NCBI RefSeq assembly: GCF_000003855.2 | Contig: NW_003101665.1 | Location: forward strand, 248,001-312,000 | Length of the DNA: 64,000 bases | Source of the DNA: Blastomyces gilchristii SLH14081 | Taxonomy: Eukaryota; Ascomycota; Eurotiomycetes; Onygenales; Ajellomycetaceae | Direction of reading: 5' to 3' | Part shown: piece by piece, positions 24,479 to 36,300 of the stretch | How positions within the stretch are numbered: position 1 is the first letter of the stretch | How the letters are laid out: every line of letters begins with the position of its first letter | The notes under the pieces: model-generated | What the model saw: only the letters and a program-made list of their open reading frames with translations | What the model was told of the DNA's origin: nothing | The model's database searches: none | Translations under genes and position numbers: made by a program

Positions 24479-24994
24479 ATAAAATTGTGTCAGAAAACAT
24501 GATCAGAAATCTACTGTGAAGAAAAATAATTGAGAGTGTATAAGAAGATGAAGAAGATATGTTATTCATGATAGTATATTCTGATAATTGTTAGAAGATA
24601 AACAAGTTCTGATCATGTTTCACAACATATTATACTTACTGCTAATGAACTGTCTGATATGAACATCATGAGAATGCTTGTTATGAGAACAGAGGGCCAT
24701 TGTCAGGAACATATATAATGTGATAGATGAACAGATGAAAAGAGTTGAACAGAAGAAGGAATAGAAATCTTGAATGAGATAGTGACATTTGATGATGACA
24801 ATGATGAAGAAGATGATTGAAGAATGAGAAAAGTTAGTGAATGAGTGATATAATATAGTGAAAGTTTCTTTGTGAGAATGTACACAGAACACTAGTCAAA
24901 TCAGAGATAGATTATAAGATTGCAAATGCTAGTGACATTCTAATCTGCATGAAGCTAGGATGAATATCATGATCACATGAGCATGACTGAATCT
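24479..24994. other. Gypsy A2 3' non-coding segment
   Basis: Matches A1 10800-11340. No frame longer than 90 codons, and none with a recognisable motif. Confidence 0.6.
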
Positions 24995-25006
24995 GGTGGG
25001 AAAGGA
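24995..25006 (+). promoter_or_regulatory. Polypurine tract of Gypsy A2
   Basis: GGTGGGAAAGGA immediately before the 3' LTR. Confidence 0.75.
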
Positions 25007-25173
25007 TGTGATTCAGAAGAATGTACAACTGTTGGATAATAACACAGCCACTTCTGAACTTGCTTATGAATGTAAAGGGGCCATAGCAGCCACTAATTAA
25101 TTTAGCGTACAATATATAAGAAGCCGGCGTACGCCTGTAATCGTACGCTGACTCAAGCAACCTTTGAATCACA
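25007..25173 (+). repeat. 3' LTR of Gypsy A2
   Basis: 167 bp. The first ~95 bp have no CpG while the matching part of the 5' LTR has ten. The outer ~70 bp keep six. ATTC follows at 25174-25177. Confidence 0.92.
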
Positions 25174-25177
25174 ATTC

Positions 25178-27770
25178 CTTGAATATGTGAGTTATTAAGT
25201 TGTGTCTAAATAAATGTTTCAGATAGAGAGTTATTATATATTCTAGATTATAATAGAGTATAACATCATTTTTTAATTTCTTTAGTTTAAAGTTCAGAAG
25301 TATCTCTTTTACTATCTTTGCAAGATGCTTATTATCTGATACTTTGTCATTCTTCAAGTAGAAGATTATAATGTTCACTCATTCTAAGTTCTTACATTCT
25401 CTCAGTGTATTTAGCATGAACTTTTCTTATATCTAATTCACAGAATTCTCACTCATGAAATCAGATCTGCAACTAATTGTATCAGATATCACAGTATTTA
25501 ATCTGTTTCAGTATTTGATATGAAGATTATATACTTAAAATATTAAGATTCAACATGCTAAATATTTAAAAGACTTTATCATTAATTATAAATAGATGAG
25601 ACTTTTGTGATCTGTGATCACTGTTGTCATATATTTGTTGTTAATATATCTATCTCATAACATCAGCATGTGCTTGATTAGTAGCAATTTCTTTTCATAT
25701 ACCAAGTAATTGAGCTCAGTATTTGATAGTTTTCTATTATTATATATCACTGAGTGTAGCTTCCTGTTCTTTGTCATCTGTAGAAGAGTATCTCTGATAG
25801 CTCATTCAGATGCATTTATCTCAATGTAGAAAGATTTATTATAATCTGATTGAATAAGCACTGAGAATGTTATTATACACTTTCTCAGTATGATAAAGAT
25901 CTCTTTGTATACAGTATTTTAGATAATTAAACAAAACTTCTTCTTTTACAAATTTGTATTTATTTCTCTTAAGAGATCTGAGAGTGATACAGCTATTTAT
26001 ACAAAATCTTTGATGAATCTGCAGTAGTATGAGATCAGTTTAAGAAATTATTGTATATAATATATGTTTCTTAGTCACAATCAATTCACTATAACATTCA
26101 ACTTTTTCAGAATGAGATATATATAGTCATTACTTATTACATTTTCTATAAACTTCAACTCTTCTGTTTTAAACACATACTTGATTAGTTTGATATAGAG
26201 CTTATACTCTGTCAGAGTTGTAAGCACTTTATCAAGATACTTCAGATATTTATTATATAAGTTTAAAAAGATCAAGATATTATCTAGATATGTAAGATAT
26301 AAGATTTCATTCTGTTTATAAAGAATTATATTCATCATTATTTAAAAGATAATGAGTGCATTTGTCAGACTGAATAGTATTATCAGAAATTTGAACTTCT
26401 CTTATTATATATTAAATACAGTTTACTATACTGATAGTTTATCTATATAAATCTATTAATATTCTGAGAGAAGATCAATCTTTGACAGATATCAGATGTT
26501 TTTAACTGTATTCAACTGTTGTTGAATTCATAATAGTGAGTATTTATTCTTGATCATAAGCTTGTTAAGTGCTTGATAATTAATATACATCTATCACTTC
26601 TCTTCTACCTTTTTGACAAATAGAACTGAGAAACCTTATACACTTGATAAGAGTTATATAAGATCACATTTCAGAAGGTCTGTGATCTTACACTTCTGTT
26701 CTTCAAGATATATTTGTGACAGAGAATACATATTCTGATTGACTAATTTCACATTCTCTGTGTTAATCTTATATACAAATTCTTGTTTCACCAGTAATTT
26801 TAGAGAAAGATCTGTTCAGAAGATCTTTTCATACTTCTTCAGAAGTTTCTTCATACACTTATTCTCTTATATATTCTTTATCTTGATTTTCTTCTCTTTC
26901 AGATCTCATATAATATACAGAATACTTTCAGATAAGATCTTATAAATTATTCTCTTTACTTATTAATGTGTAAGCAGATTTAACTCTTCTATATCAGAGA
27001 TATGAAATGTTCTTCTCATATTAATTAGTAGAATTATATAAATCTTTTTCTTTCTATCAGTCAATCTCATATAATACATACATCATTGAATCTGTGAATT
27101 GAATCTTCAAAATTAATTAAGTTCAAGAATAAGATCATATTTCACATTCTACAGCTCTCACACTTAAATATAGCAAGATCATTCTCTGAAGTCTAAGAAA
27201 ACTCTTACTCTTACAGATGATACTAAATATTAATTATTAGATAGTCTTATATATGAAAGATTCTTCACTCAGTAGATCTCTTTCAGTCTTCAGATTATAT
27301 AATTACTAATATATTGTATAGAAGCTTCTGTGTCAGTTAACACTTTTACAGTTATCTCTCAATTCTTTCTTAAGTAATCTTTATATATTAACATTTCAGA
27401 TCTTAAGATATTGAGATGAGTATCTGCTTCTTCATTCTCACTCACATCTTATTCAGAAGTCAGCTTTCTCTTAATATTCACAGAATTCAGAGAGTTATCT
27501 AATATAAGTATTTTCTTCACTTTGAAGACTTTTTATAGAATATCAGTGAGTGTCTCTGAGCTCACTGATTCTGCTAGTTTTTTAACTGTCTTACTTCTTT
27601 TAACTGTGTACACTGTGTATAATCTTTTACATTATGATTTTGATATTCACAGTTAAAGCAAGCTTAATACTAACAATATCAAGATTTTCACTTAAAGAAT
27701 TTCTTTTTCAGAGAATTCAGTGTTTTAATAATAGTATTTAAATTCGGATTTATTATATTCAGATGTATAA
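25178..27770 (-). pseudogene. Gypsy A3 pol and end of gag
   Basis: Minus-strand order from right to left. The CCHC knuckle is near 27650, protease near 27350, RT around 26080-26640 (frame 26081-26338 reads YLDNILIFLN, the YLDD box with Asp changed to Asn), RNase H around 25500-25870, and the integrase zinc domain at 25178-25378, broken by the A2 insertion. Stops and indels are dense, more than in A2. Confidence 0.82.
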
Positions 27771-27775
27771 CTTAT
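27771..27775. repeat. Target-site duplication of Gypsy B1 (CTTAT)
   Basis: CTTAT here and at 33484-33488, 5 bp as usual for Ty3/Gypsy. Confidence 0.88.
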
Positions 27776-28090
27776 TGTAAGAAGCCTACACCGAATAGAT
27801 CGGTATAATATTATAGGTTTTATATAACAAAGAGAAAAACATTAGAGAAGGAAAAGAAAGAGAAAGTGCGAGAATCAGTGATTGAAGTGAATATTTATAC
27901 ATGTATATGATGGCCGAGGATCAGTGATTGAGAATGGCTGAGAATCAGAGTGTACACAGTTCGTGGCGGCTGAGAATTGGTGATTGAAAATGACCAAGAA
28001 TCAGAGTGTACGCGTTCGAGAATGCAGTGGTTGGAATCTGTGGAGTGTAATGAAATAGTCTATATGAATGATCGGGCGCAGCTCACCACA
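27776..28090 (-). repeat. 3' LTR of Gypsy B1
   Basis: 315 bp. It contains a 56-bp internal tandem duplication (units start at 27912 and 27968) absent from the B2-B5 LTRs. The outer end keeps CpGs lost at the same sites of the 5' LTR. Confidence 0.92.
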
Positions 28091-31000
28091 TTAGTCCCCC
28101 CCTTCTCATCAGTCAGGAGCCGCGGTCTCAGATAACGCGGAAGTCGGAGTCCAGGTCAGGTGATTGTAATCAACTCATTTCACAAGATATTGTCAGTCAC
28201 AGCCGCGGGGTCTCTTATCAAGAATATCTTCAATTTCTCATTCAAGTTCATTATCTTCTTCTATGATCCCTGGTGACTGCTAGTCAGAGGTCAGTTGTGA
28301 AGAGAATAGATCAGTGACAGCATGACAGAGTAGACTTGTGTGAAACACATCATGAATCTCTGATGAAGTGTCAAGATAGTAGTTGTGACTACCTAGGACT
28401 TCTATCACTTTATACTTGATATGGCAGTAATTCAGTGTATGAGATGAACATGTGATCTGTATATTCTTAAGATTCAATCATACTGAGTCTTCTATCTTAT
28501 ACTGCTCAGTGAGATCTCAATGAACATTGATTTGATTCTCTTAGTCTTGTTTCACAGTTGTTATGAAGGTCTCTGCTCAGTCACAGATATCTTGAAGCTT
28601 TATTACTATATTATCAGTGATCTGGATTAAACTGCAGAAGTTCAGTGTGAAATGTGTGATTTTCAGAAGATTCAATACTTTCATATGATAACTGTGTGTA
28701 AGAAAGAACAGGCTTATATCTGTTAAGATAGTATCTCAATCATTGATAGCAATCTCTGTATATAGAAGAAGATCATGTTAATCATCTTATAAGTAGTTAC
28801 AGAACTTATAAAGATAATTCTTTACAGTCTGAATTATTCATTCTGATGTATCATCAGTCTCAGAGTAATAGACAGTTAACAAACAGTGTATAATCTTAAG
28901 AACTTGACAGATTCTTGTTCAGAGAGTGCTTATGAATTAACAGTCTCAGTTTAATATAATAGATCTCAGTAACTTATATATTTAATGAAATAAACTCTGT
29001 AAGAAGGCTTCAGTGACTTGTTCAGTATTTATCTTATTATAAGATTTTAATATTATATCTTTACTTAGTCAGTCAACAATGATCAGAATATTCTTATAAT
29101 TCTGACTCTCAGATAGATTAATAGCAAAGTCAATTACTACATCTTATCAGATTCTATTAGAAATATTAAATGATTTCAGTAGATCTTTTCTACAGTTCTT
29201 TTATAAGATAATGAAAGAACAGTAGTTACAGTTTCAGACAAAGTATCTAATACTGTTTAATATCTCAGATCAGTAGAACTCTCAGAAGATTATTCTATAT
29301 AGTTATTCACAGTCTGAACAATTAGTTATACACAAATCATACATCTCTTGTATTATTCAGATATATAAGAATTCAGAGTGAGAGACTCAGTATCATTCAT
29401 AGAATTGTAGAGTATTATTGTTATGAATTGAATATTCTGAGATATCAGTTCTTATATGTAGTTCTGGAAGAAATCAGAGTGCTTCTTGATATACTGCTTC
29501 AGTGAGTGCTTGAAGAAGTTCATCAGTTTAAGCTGTTATATGCTATAATTCATCTAGTATAGATTCAGAAGAAGTCAAGATATCAGTGTTAATATCAGTG
29601 TCAGTGACAGTTCAGAGAAAGAATGTTCTAATCAGAGAAGTGTGTATAGTGTCATGAGTTGTTTTATCTTGATTAACTAATATCTTCAGATCTAGAAGTC
29701 AGTATTCTCAGTTCATTCAACAGATATCTGTTACATCAGAAGATATATCTTACTCTCATTATAAAAGAGTATCTGTCATCAAGTTCTAACTGCTGAGACA
29801 GTAGTGTATTGTAAAATAAAAGCAGCTTAGAAACTCAGATCATCACATCTATCACTCAGTAAGTTTACAGATCATTGTGAAGTACTTGAGATTCTTATGA
29901 TCTGTGATTATCTCAAATTCAGAGATACTTCAGAGTTCAGAGTCTTATTCTTCTAGACAGTGTATAATTGTGAGAAGTTTCTTATTGTAGATCTCATAAT
30001 TGTATTCAGCAGAACTCAGTTTCTTAGACATGAAGATGCATAATTATAGAACACTTTTATTATCATACTGTAATATAGCTTCTTCTGTGATATAGTCAGA
30101 GAAATCAGCTTTAATGACTGTCTTGTAGTCAGAATTGAATGTTATCAGCAGAGAGGTATTAATGAATATCTTCTTTATCTGTGTAAATACAGCTTCAGTA
30201 TTCACTGATCATTGAAATACTGAGTTCTTTTTAGTGAGCTCTGTAAGTGATCTCATGATATCTGAGAAGTTTCATATAAATTATTAATAGAAGTTAGCAA
30301 ATTCAATAAAGCTTTATATATCTTTCACAGTGCATGAAGCTTCTCATTCAAGAATGACAGAGACCTTCTCAGAATTCATTTGAATTCTCTTATCAGCTTC
30401 TATAATAAAATCTAAGTATTTAGTACTCTTGACTTCAAAATCACACTTATCAATATCAATTGATAGTTCAGCTTCTTGTAGTCATTGTAATACTCTTTAT
30501 ACATACTCTTGATATTTCTTTCTGAATTCATCAGTGAAGATGAGAATGTTATCTAGATAAGTAAATACAAATTCATCAAGACACTCTCAGAGTGCTCAGT
30601 TGATATACTTCTGAAATATACTGAGAGTATTGATTAGTTCAAAGAGTGTGACTACTCATTCAAAGAGATCATAATGTGTTTGAAATATAATAAGTTATTC
30701 ATCTTCTTCAGTAATACAAATCTTATGAAACACAGTGATGATATTTAACTTTGTAAATCATTGAGCTTATCTGATATATGCTAGGATTTCATTGATGAGA
30801 GATAAGAGATAATGATCTTTCTTTGTCAATCTGTTCAGATCTCAATAGTTCACACAGAATTGAAGTTCTTCATCTGGTTTCTTTGCAAAGAGAATAGGAG
30901 CTGCAGTAGAAAAGTTACTAACATGTATGAATCTCTTATTCAACAGATTATTGAGTGACTTTTAAAGAAGAAGGAGTTCATCTTAAGACATATTATAAAG

Positions 31001-31717
31001 AGAGTCACATGATGATTCAGAGTTCTTATCATTCTGCTTTTCTAACTTGATACTGTGATTTATTTCTGAACCTTGTAAGAGGAGTAAATTTGTAATATTA
31101 TCTTGTCAGAAGACATCTAGATATTTATGATGTTATTGAGAGAGTTTTGTATGAGAATCTGTTATTATAGTATGAGATAACTTCTCTAGAGCTTTCTTGA
31201 TATCAGCCAGGCTGATAGAATAGATTGATACATAGTCTTACTGTTGATGACTTCATCAGCAGTTCTAATAACTTCTTTTTCAGAGTATTTTATAAGCATT
31301 GACAGATATCTGTGTAAGATTCATAGTTCTGTGAATATCATCTTCATGAATTCTATTGTTGGTAGAGAATATTAAGCTCCTGTTTCAAGCATTTAACAAG
31401 ATGCCTTGTTCAGATAGTCAGGTGAGTTCTAACATAAGATTATAATCAAGATTATCAACTTCATTCATATAGATGTTTTCACATTGATGTTCTTCAACAT
31501 CTATGTTTAGTTTCATCACATAATAGATGCAAACATCTTTTAAATCATCAAATCCTGTGAGAAGTCAGGATTTTGATAAGAAGATACACTGAAGATTATA
31601 ATATCTTACAACTGAAGATTTTATCATTGCATAGTAGTATAGATCACTGTCTATCATGACTTTCATATTATACATGTTATCAACTACAGTAGATACAAGA
31701 ATCACATTCATTGTCAT
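28091..31717 (-). pseudogene. Gypsy B1 pol: protease, RT, RNase H, integrase, chromodomain
   Basis: The ATG at 31715-31717 overlaps the gag stop (ATGA). The protease site reads IDSD (IDSG expected). RT reads FCVNY, then TYLDNILIFTDE at about 30560-30590, so the catalytic Asp pair is Asp-Asn. RNase H is recognisable by KADFSDY and ITDHKNLKY, about 29880-30120. The integrase HHCC and DDE core lies at about 28560-29350. The C-terminal frame 28280-28477 leads into EIEDILDKRP...YLVK and TWTP at about 28115-28260, a chromodomain thought to guide integration to heterochromatin. Two Trp codons of the chromodomain have become TGA. The final TAA (28091-28093) touches the LTR. Confidence 0.9.
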
Positions 31718-32859
31718 TTTCTCTTTAAATTATTATTATCTGATCTCTTCAAGCTTCTGTGTGCAAATTTGAACAGAAGCTAATCTTTTCTCTGTTTTAT
31801 TGAGACATTCTCATAGTTATCTTCTGACTCTTCTTCTAATGTAATATGATTGATGTGAACTGCTGATATTAATCTTTCTTTTAAATGAGGAGATATATAG
31901 GCTGATCAGCAGTTGCAAGTGATATGTTCTGATCAGTTACAGTTGATACACACTTCTTATTAATATCAATCAGCAACTTCTTCAGAAGTGATTTCAGAAA
32001 CTCAGAAGTCTGTTCAGACAGTGAAGATTCTTACTTATGTATAGATATTTGAGTCTACTCAATTCATAGCATCTGCATCATTGTTATTCCTCAGTATAAG
32101 TGTATAAGTGACTGAGATGTAACATCTTCTGTCACTGTTCTGTATACTCTTGAGCTTGATAAGATGATTGTTCAATGTTCAGAGCTGTGTGTAGAAGTCT
32201 TCATAAGTCTGATCTTCATCTATACTTACAAGAGTCTGTAAGAGTTTGAAAGTTAATGTCTTCTTGAGCATGCTAATCTTCATTCAATTCTCTCAAGATT
32301 GATCATCTGCTTCTAGAATCTTGATGTCAAAGTCAGAAATGAATGTTGTAAGAGAAGTGTTTCTCTGTCAGATACTCTGTAATCAATCTAATACCTTCTA
32401 TTGCATGACAGTGTCTCAGAACAGAATATCAAGATGTTTCATAATATTATCAGATATTTGTAACACTGATTTATATACTTTCATTTATGAATGAAACTTC
32501 TGTTTCATATGATTCTTCAATCATTCATTGATATATCAATCTTGATTAATTAATAAACTGATAACATCTTTATCTACACTTAGTTTCACAAGCATTTTCA
32601 TTCTTCATGATGAGTAGAGAGTGAGATCAGAAGTATTAAAATATGTGAGAGTATCTAAGTGTTTCTTCAACACTTTTGTATTTAATTCTGTAAATGTTGA
32701 AATCACATGAATTAATTATTGAATCTCTTTATATTGAAGTTATTGAGTCATGTGCATGTCTGCTATCTATTGCTGTTGTAATTTCAACATTGCTCAGAGT
32801 CACTGTGATATCACTTCTATACTTACATTTGAGAGTTCTTTCATATTATCATTAGACAT
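31714..32859 (-). pseudogene. Gypsy B1 gag
   Basis: ATG at 32857-32859 starts MSNDNMKELSN. A long, largely single-frame protein follows, with scattered stops. The Retrotrans_gag-like part is central, and the C-terminal knuckle near 31920 reads CINCN-SEH-ITCNC (one Arg codon turned into a stop). It ends with TGA inside the overlap ATGA at 31714-31717, so pol is one base back in phase. Confidence 0.82.
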
Positions 32860-33155
32860 GATTATATCATTTTGTCAGATGTGTGATATCTGTGAAATCT
32901 GAAGAAGTGTAATTGTATGAATATCTCATATATCTGAATATCAGAACTCTCAGATCTTTCACTGACATTCTCTTTATAACATCTTATTACAGAGTCAGAG
33001 TGACTGATAAGCAAGATTCTATCTGAGAACTCAGTGTTCATTTAACTGTGTTTCTCTTTCTTACATGTTGTTACATGTTCACATATCTCTTGATAGATAA
33101 TCATTTCTAATGAGAAGACAATATATGAATAATCATCTCTAATAAGAAGACAATG

Positions 33156-33166
33156 AATGTTTTTCT
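33156..33166 (-). promoter_or_regulatory. Self-priming primer-binding site of Gypsy B1
   Basis: Two bases inside the 5' LTR, minus strand, is AGAAAAACATT. It is the exact reverse complement of AATGTTTTTCT inside the LTR (33226-33236), which lies where a transcript start is expected. Tf1/sushi-group elements prime reverse transcription by folding the first 11 nt of their own RNA onto such a site. Confidence 0.8.
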
Positions 33167-33168
33167 AG

Positions 33169-33483
33169 TATAAGAGGCCTACACTGAATAGATCAGTATA
33201 ATATTATAGATCTTATATAACAAAGAGAAAAACATTAGAGAAGGAAAAGAAAGAGAAAGTGCAAGAATCAGTGATTGAAGTGAATATTTATATGTGTATG
33301 TGGTGGCCGAGGATCGGTGATTGAGAATGGCCGAGAATCGGAGCGTACGCGGTTCGTGGCGGCCGAGGATCGGCGATCGAGAATGGCCGAGAATCGGAGC
33401 ATACGCGTTTGAGAATGGAGCGGTTGGAATCTGTGAAGTGTAACGGAATAGTCTATATGAATGATCGGGCGCAGCCCGCCACA
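33169..33483 (-). repeat. 5' LTR of Gypsy B1
   Basis: 315 bp. Units of the 56-bp duplication begin at 33305 and 33361. The outer half is rich in CpG; the inner half (33169-33300) has none. It opens TATAAG on the plus strand where other copies have TGTAAG. A TATAAATATTC-like box lies about 55 bp before the predicted transcript start. Confidence 0.92.
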
Positions 33484-33488
33484 CTTAT

Positions 33489-34927
33489 ATTATAAAAGTC
33501 TAATTATCTGTTCTTTACTGAGATATACTTAATTATAGTATTTTCTGTTATAGCTGACTTACTTGTTTCTATATAATAAGAATATTATATACTTCTTTCA
33601 CTATATCTAGTTATAAGCTTAAGCATTTTCATTTCACTCTTAACTCAGATACAAGATTATGAATGAAGATCTGTAAACAGAAAGATATTAAAAGCTTCTT
33701 AGTTAATATAAGATATTGTAAGCTGAAGTATGTAAAGTATAATATAAGATTACTTACTTATTTACACTTAATAAAGTATTTATAATACTTATCTTATATA
33801 TTCACTTTCTCAAAGTTGTGTAAGATTCATTTGAAAAACTCATTTCATATTTATAAGAATGAATATCACTCTGAGACTGTTAAATTCATCTTTTCATCTA
33901 TTATTTATAATAACTTTACTTTTTCATATAGAAACACTGCAGATCTTAAGACTTATTAAAATTTTATTAACTATCTATCTATGAGTTTATACTTAATATA
34001 ATAATATGATTATATTTGACTTAGTCAGCTGATTACAGTATTATTTTTTCAGTTATTATTGAAGCTTGATAATTCTGACAGATTGTTTAACTTAATATAA
34101 CTTATACTTGAATATATATTATATGTAACAGTCTCAGATAATGTGTATACTTCTGAGGAGATTGTGAATAATTTTAATAAAATCTTGAGATTCAGTGTGA
34201 TTATCTATCTATATAAGTATTTACTCTCTTATTACAGATCTACAATCTGATTTTCTCTATTCTTATTAATAATAATAATTGCATAAGTGAAGCTCTTTAT
34301 AATAAATACTTACTCTGCAGTAAATGTCAATTATTACTTTACTTCTTCTTCAGTCTATCATTGTGTATACAAGACTTCAATTTCATTTAAAATTCTTGTA
34401 TATATACAGAGCTTCACTTTCAGTTCAGCAGTCTCAGTTATTTTTCTTACTATTTCAAGTAAATTCTTTAAGAGATTCTGCATATCTTTCAGTTCAGATA
34501 GTAGAGAAGAGTGTTTGTATTAACTAGAGAAGATATTTATTTCAGAAGATTTTCATTAATTGTATAATATCTATCATTCTATAATTTCTGTTTTCTGTTA
34601 TCATTGTATAATTCTGATTATAGTCATCTCTTTCTTTCATTCTTCTGAGTAGAGAGTAAACTTCTTTGCATCTGATTTATCACTCTCATTCTCTTTCTCA
34701 TGTCTTCTCATGTTTGTATACATGATATTTGTCTGAGTATGAAGTTTTCTCTCAATAAGCAGAGTAGTATTAATCAGATACTCTCTTACTTATCACTTCT
34801 TCATACACTCTCTTCTAAGACATTTTAGAATCACTCTGACATGATAACTATAAATTGTTTTATGAACAGAATTATCACATTCTGAAGAAGTCTGTGCTTC
34901 TTACTGATTTTTAGACATGCTATTAGA
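33489..34927 (-). pseudogene. Gypsy A3 gag (5' part) and leader
   Basis: Reverse complement of the A1/A2 gag start and leader. The gag start corresponds to about 34540, where ATG has become ATA. Plus-strand frames at 34287-34523 are shadows of this. It continues at 27770 after removal of B1. Confidence 0.78.
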
Positions 34928-35094
34928 TGTGATTCAAAGGTTGCTTATATCAGTGTATAATTACAGGCGTACGCTGGCTTCTTAAATACATTATACTAAA
35001 TTAATTAGTGGCTGGTAGAGCCTCTTTACATTCATAAGCATATTCGGAAGCGGCCGCGTTATTATCCAGCCATTGTACACTCTTCCGAATCATA
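34928..35094 (-). repeat. 5' LTR of Gypsy A3
   Basis: 167 bp, opening TGTGATTC on the plus strand. The outer terminus CACA has become CATA. It keeps seven CpG and the GCGGCCGC site. Confidence 0.88.
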
Positions 35095-35741
35095 AATATC
35101 TGTTTATTTAAATCTCTGATAGTTGATATTATAGTAGTCTCAGACTAATTTAATATATGTCTTATTTCTTCTCTATTCAATTTTAAGAAGTGTAGATATT
35201 AACTTAATAGAAGAGATCTAGTAGAGTTGCTATAATATAGTACTCTGTAAAAGATTGTTCAGTTTTACTGTAGTAATATATCAGTTTATCTCTTATAATA
35301 ATAATAATAGTCTGCACTATAGTATTATCTCAGACTGAATTTCATTTTAAGTGATTCAACTGCTTCTTAAGATAAGTAAAGAAACTGTTATATACTTATC
35401 AGACTAACTATAGTATTAATATATAAGTAATTAAAACTGTTTTAATTATCTTATAAAACTGAAATAGTAAATTAATTATATATTTCAACTGAGTTCACTT
35501 TATATTAGAAAGTTTCAATATCTGCATCTTTTCTTAATTAGAGTGTTACACTTAATAATTAATTATTTAATATAATTAAAGAGTCTGAATAGTTATCTTA
35601 TATATTACACTTTATTATATTCTAATATTCTGTATTATATTAAGTAGTGTGACTGATTTATTTATTTATTAAATATTATAAAATTATTATTATTATGTAG
35701 AGAAGATATAAATTATATTAATAATGTTTTAAATCTATAAT
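35095..35741 (+). mobile_element. Fragment of hAT-like element E (copy B, left part)
   Basis: Matches 42286-42939 of the complete copy of E. AT-rich, with no transposase motif recognised. A2/A3-type LTR sequence ends at 35094 and E sequence starts at once, so A3 is inserted in E. It ends at TCTATAAT (35734-35741), the target duplication of the next insertion. Confidence 0.75.
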
Positions 35742-35991
35742 TAGACTGGCTATGTGACTGTGTCTGAGATCAGAATCAGAATATTTAATGATTTCATTAT
35801 CAATTTAATTAATCTCATTACACAGTTTTAAGATTAGATAGTAGTTTTATACTATCTCAGTAAGACTTACTGTCTACTCTTATTATACACTTTAAATAAG
35901 ACTATGATTTTCACTTTCTCAATTTAACTTCTTTTTATTGCTTTAAATGACTTTAAATCTCATTTGAGTTTTATCAAAAAGTGTTACTTTT

Positions 35992-36300
35992 TGTAAGAGG
36001 CCTACGCCGAATAGATCAGTATAATATTAATAGGTCTTATATAACAAAGAGAAAAACGTTAGAGAAGGAAAGAAAGAGAAAGTGTAAGAATTGACAATCA
36101 GAGTGAATATTTATACACATATATGATGATGTACACAGTGAGGCTTCAGAGTGGAAGAATCTATTCACGTTCATAGCGGCCGAGGATCAGTGATCAAGAA
36201 TGGCTGAGAATCAGAGTGTACATGTTTAAGAATGAAGTGATTGAAATCTGTGAAGTGTAACAGAATAGTCTATATGATTGATCAGGTGCAGCTGATCACA
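35992..36300 (-). repeat. 3' LTR of Gypsy B2
   Basis: 309 bp, lacking the 56-bp duplication of B1. The self-priming donor word keeps its CpG here (AACGTTTTTCT on the minus strand, 36050-36060), probably the ancestral form. Confidence 0.9.

Larger units (their letters stand above)
16946..25173 (+). mobile_element. Ty3/Gypsy family A, copy A2 (complete, 8228 bp)
   Basis: LTRs of 167 bp at 16946-17112 and 25007-25173, flanked by ATTC on both sides. It has the same layout as A1 without the hAT insertion; subtracting that element and its duplication from A1 gives nearly the same length. It is the least damaged family-A copy: the CCHC knuckle is intact and several 60-119 codon frames remain open. 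It is inserted in the integrase region of A3 in the opposite orientation. Confidence 0.93.
27776..33483 (-). mobile_element. Ty3/Gypsy chromodomain retrotransposon family B, copy B1 (complete, 5708 bp)
   Basis: LTRs of 315 bp (27776-28090 and 33169-33483) with CTTAT duplications. In minus orientation it has gag with a CCHC knuckle, then pol with protease, RT, RNase H, integrase and a C-terminal chromodomain, which defines the chromovirus branch of Ty3/Gypsy. Its primer site is a self-priming type (see 33156-33166). It sits in copy A3 near the end of gag. Confidence 0.94.
16138..35094 (-). mobile_element. Ty3/Gypsy family A, copy A3, fragmented by insertions
   Basis: Minus-strand relative of A1 and A2. 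Its pieces are 16138-16945 (end of integrase), 25178-27775 (integrase start, RNase H, RT, protease, end of gag) and 33489-34927 (gag and leader), with the 5' LTR at 34928-35094. The 3' end lies left of the window beyond element C. Removing A2 restores a continuous integrase sequence at ATTC (16942-16945 and 25174-25177), and removing B1 restores continuity at CTTAT. It is inserted in element E, whose sequence resumes at 35095. Confidence 0.88.

Noticed and set aside
33179..33484. 101-codon protein, and a similar 80-codon one at 55768-56010
   Set aside because: They lie entirely in LTRs of Gypsy B1 and B4 and are not part of any conserved coding frame.
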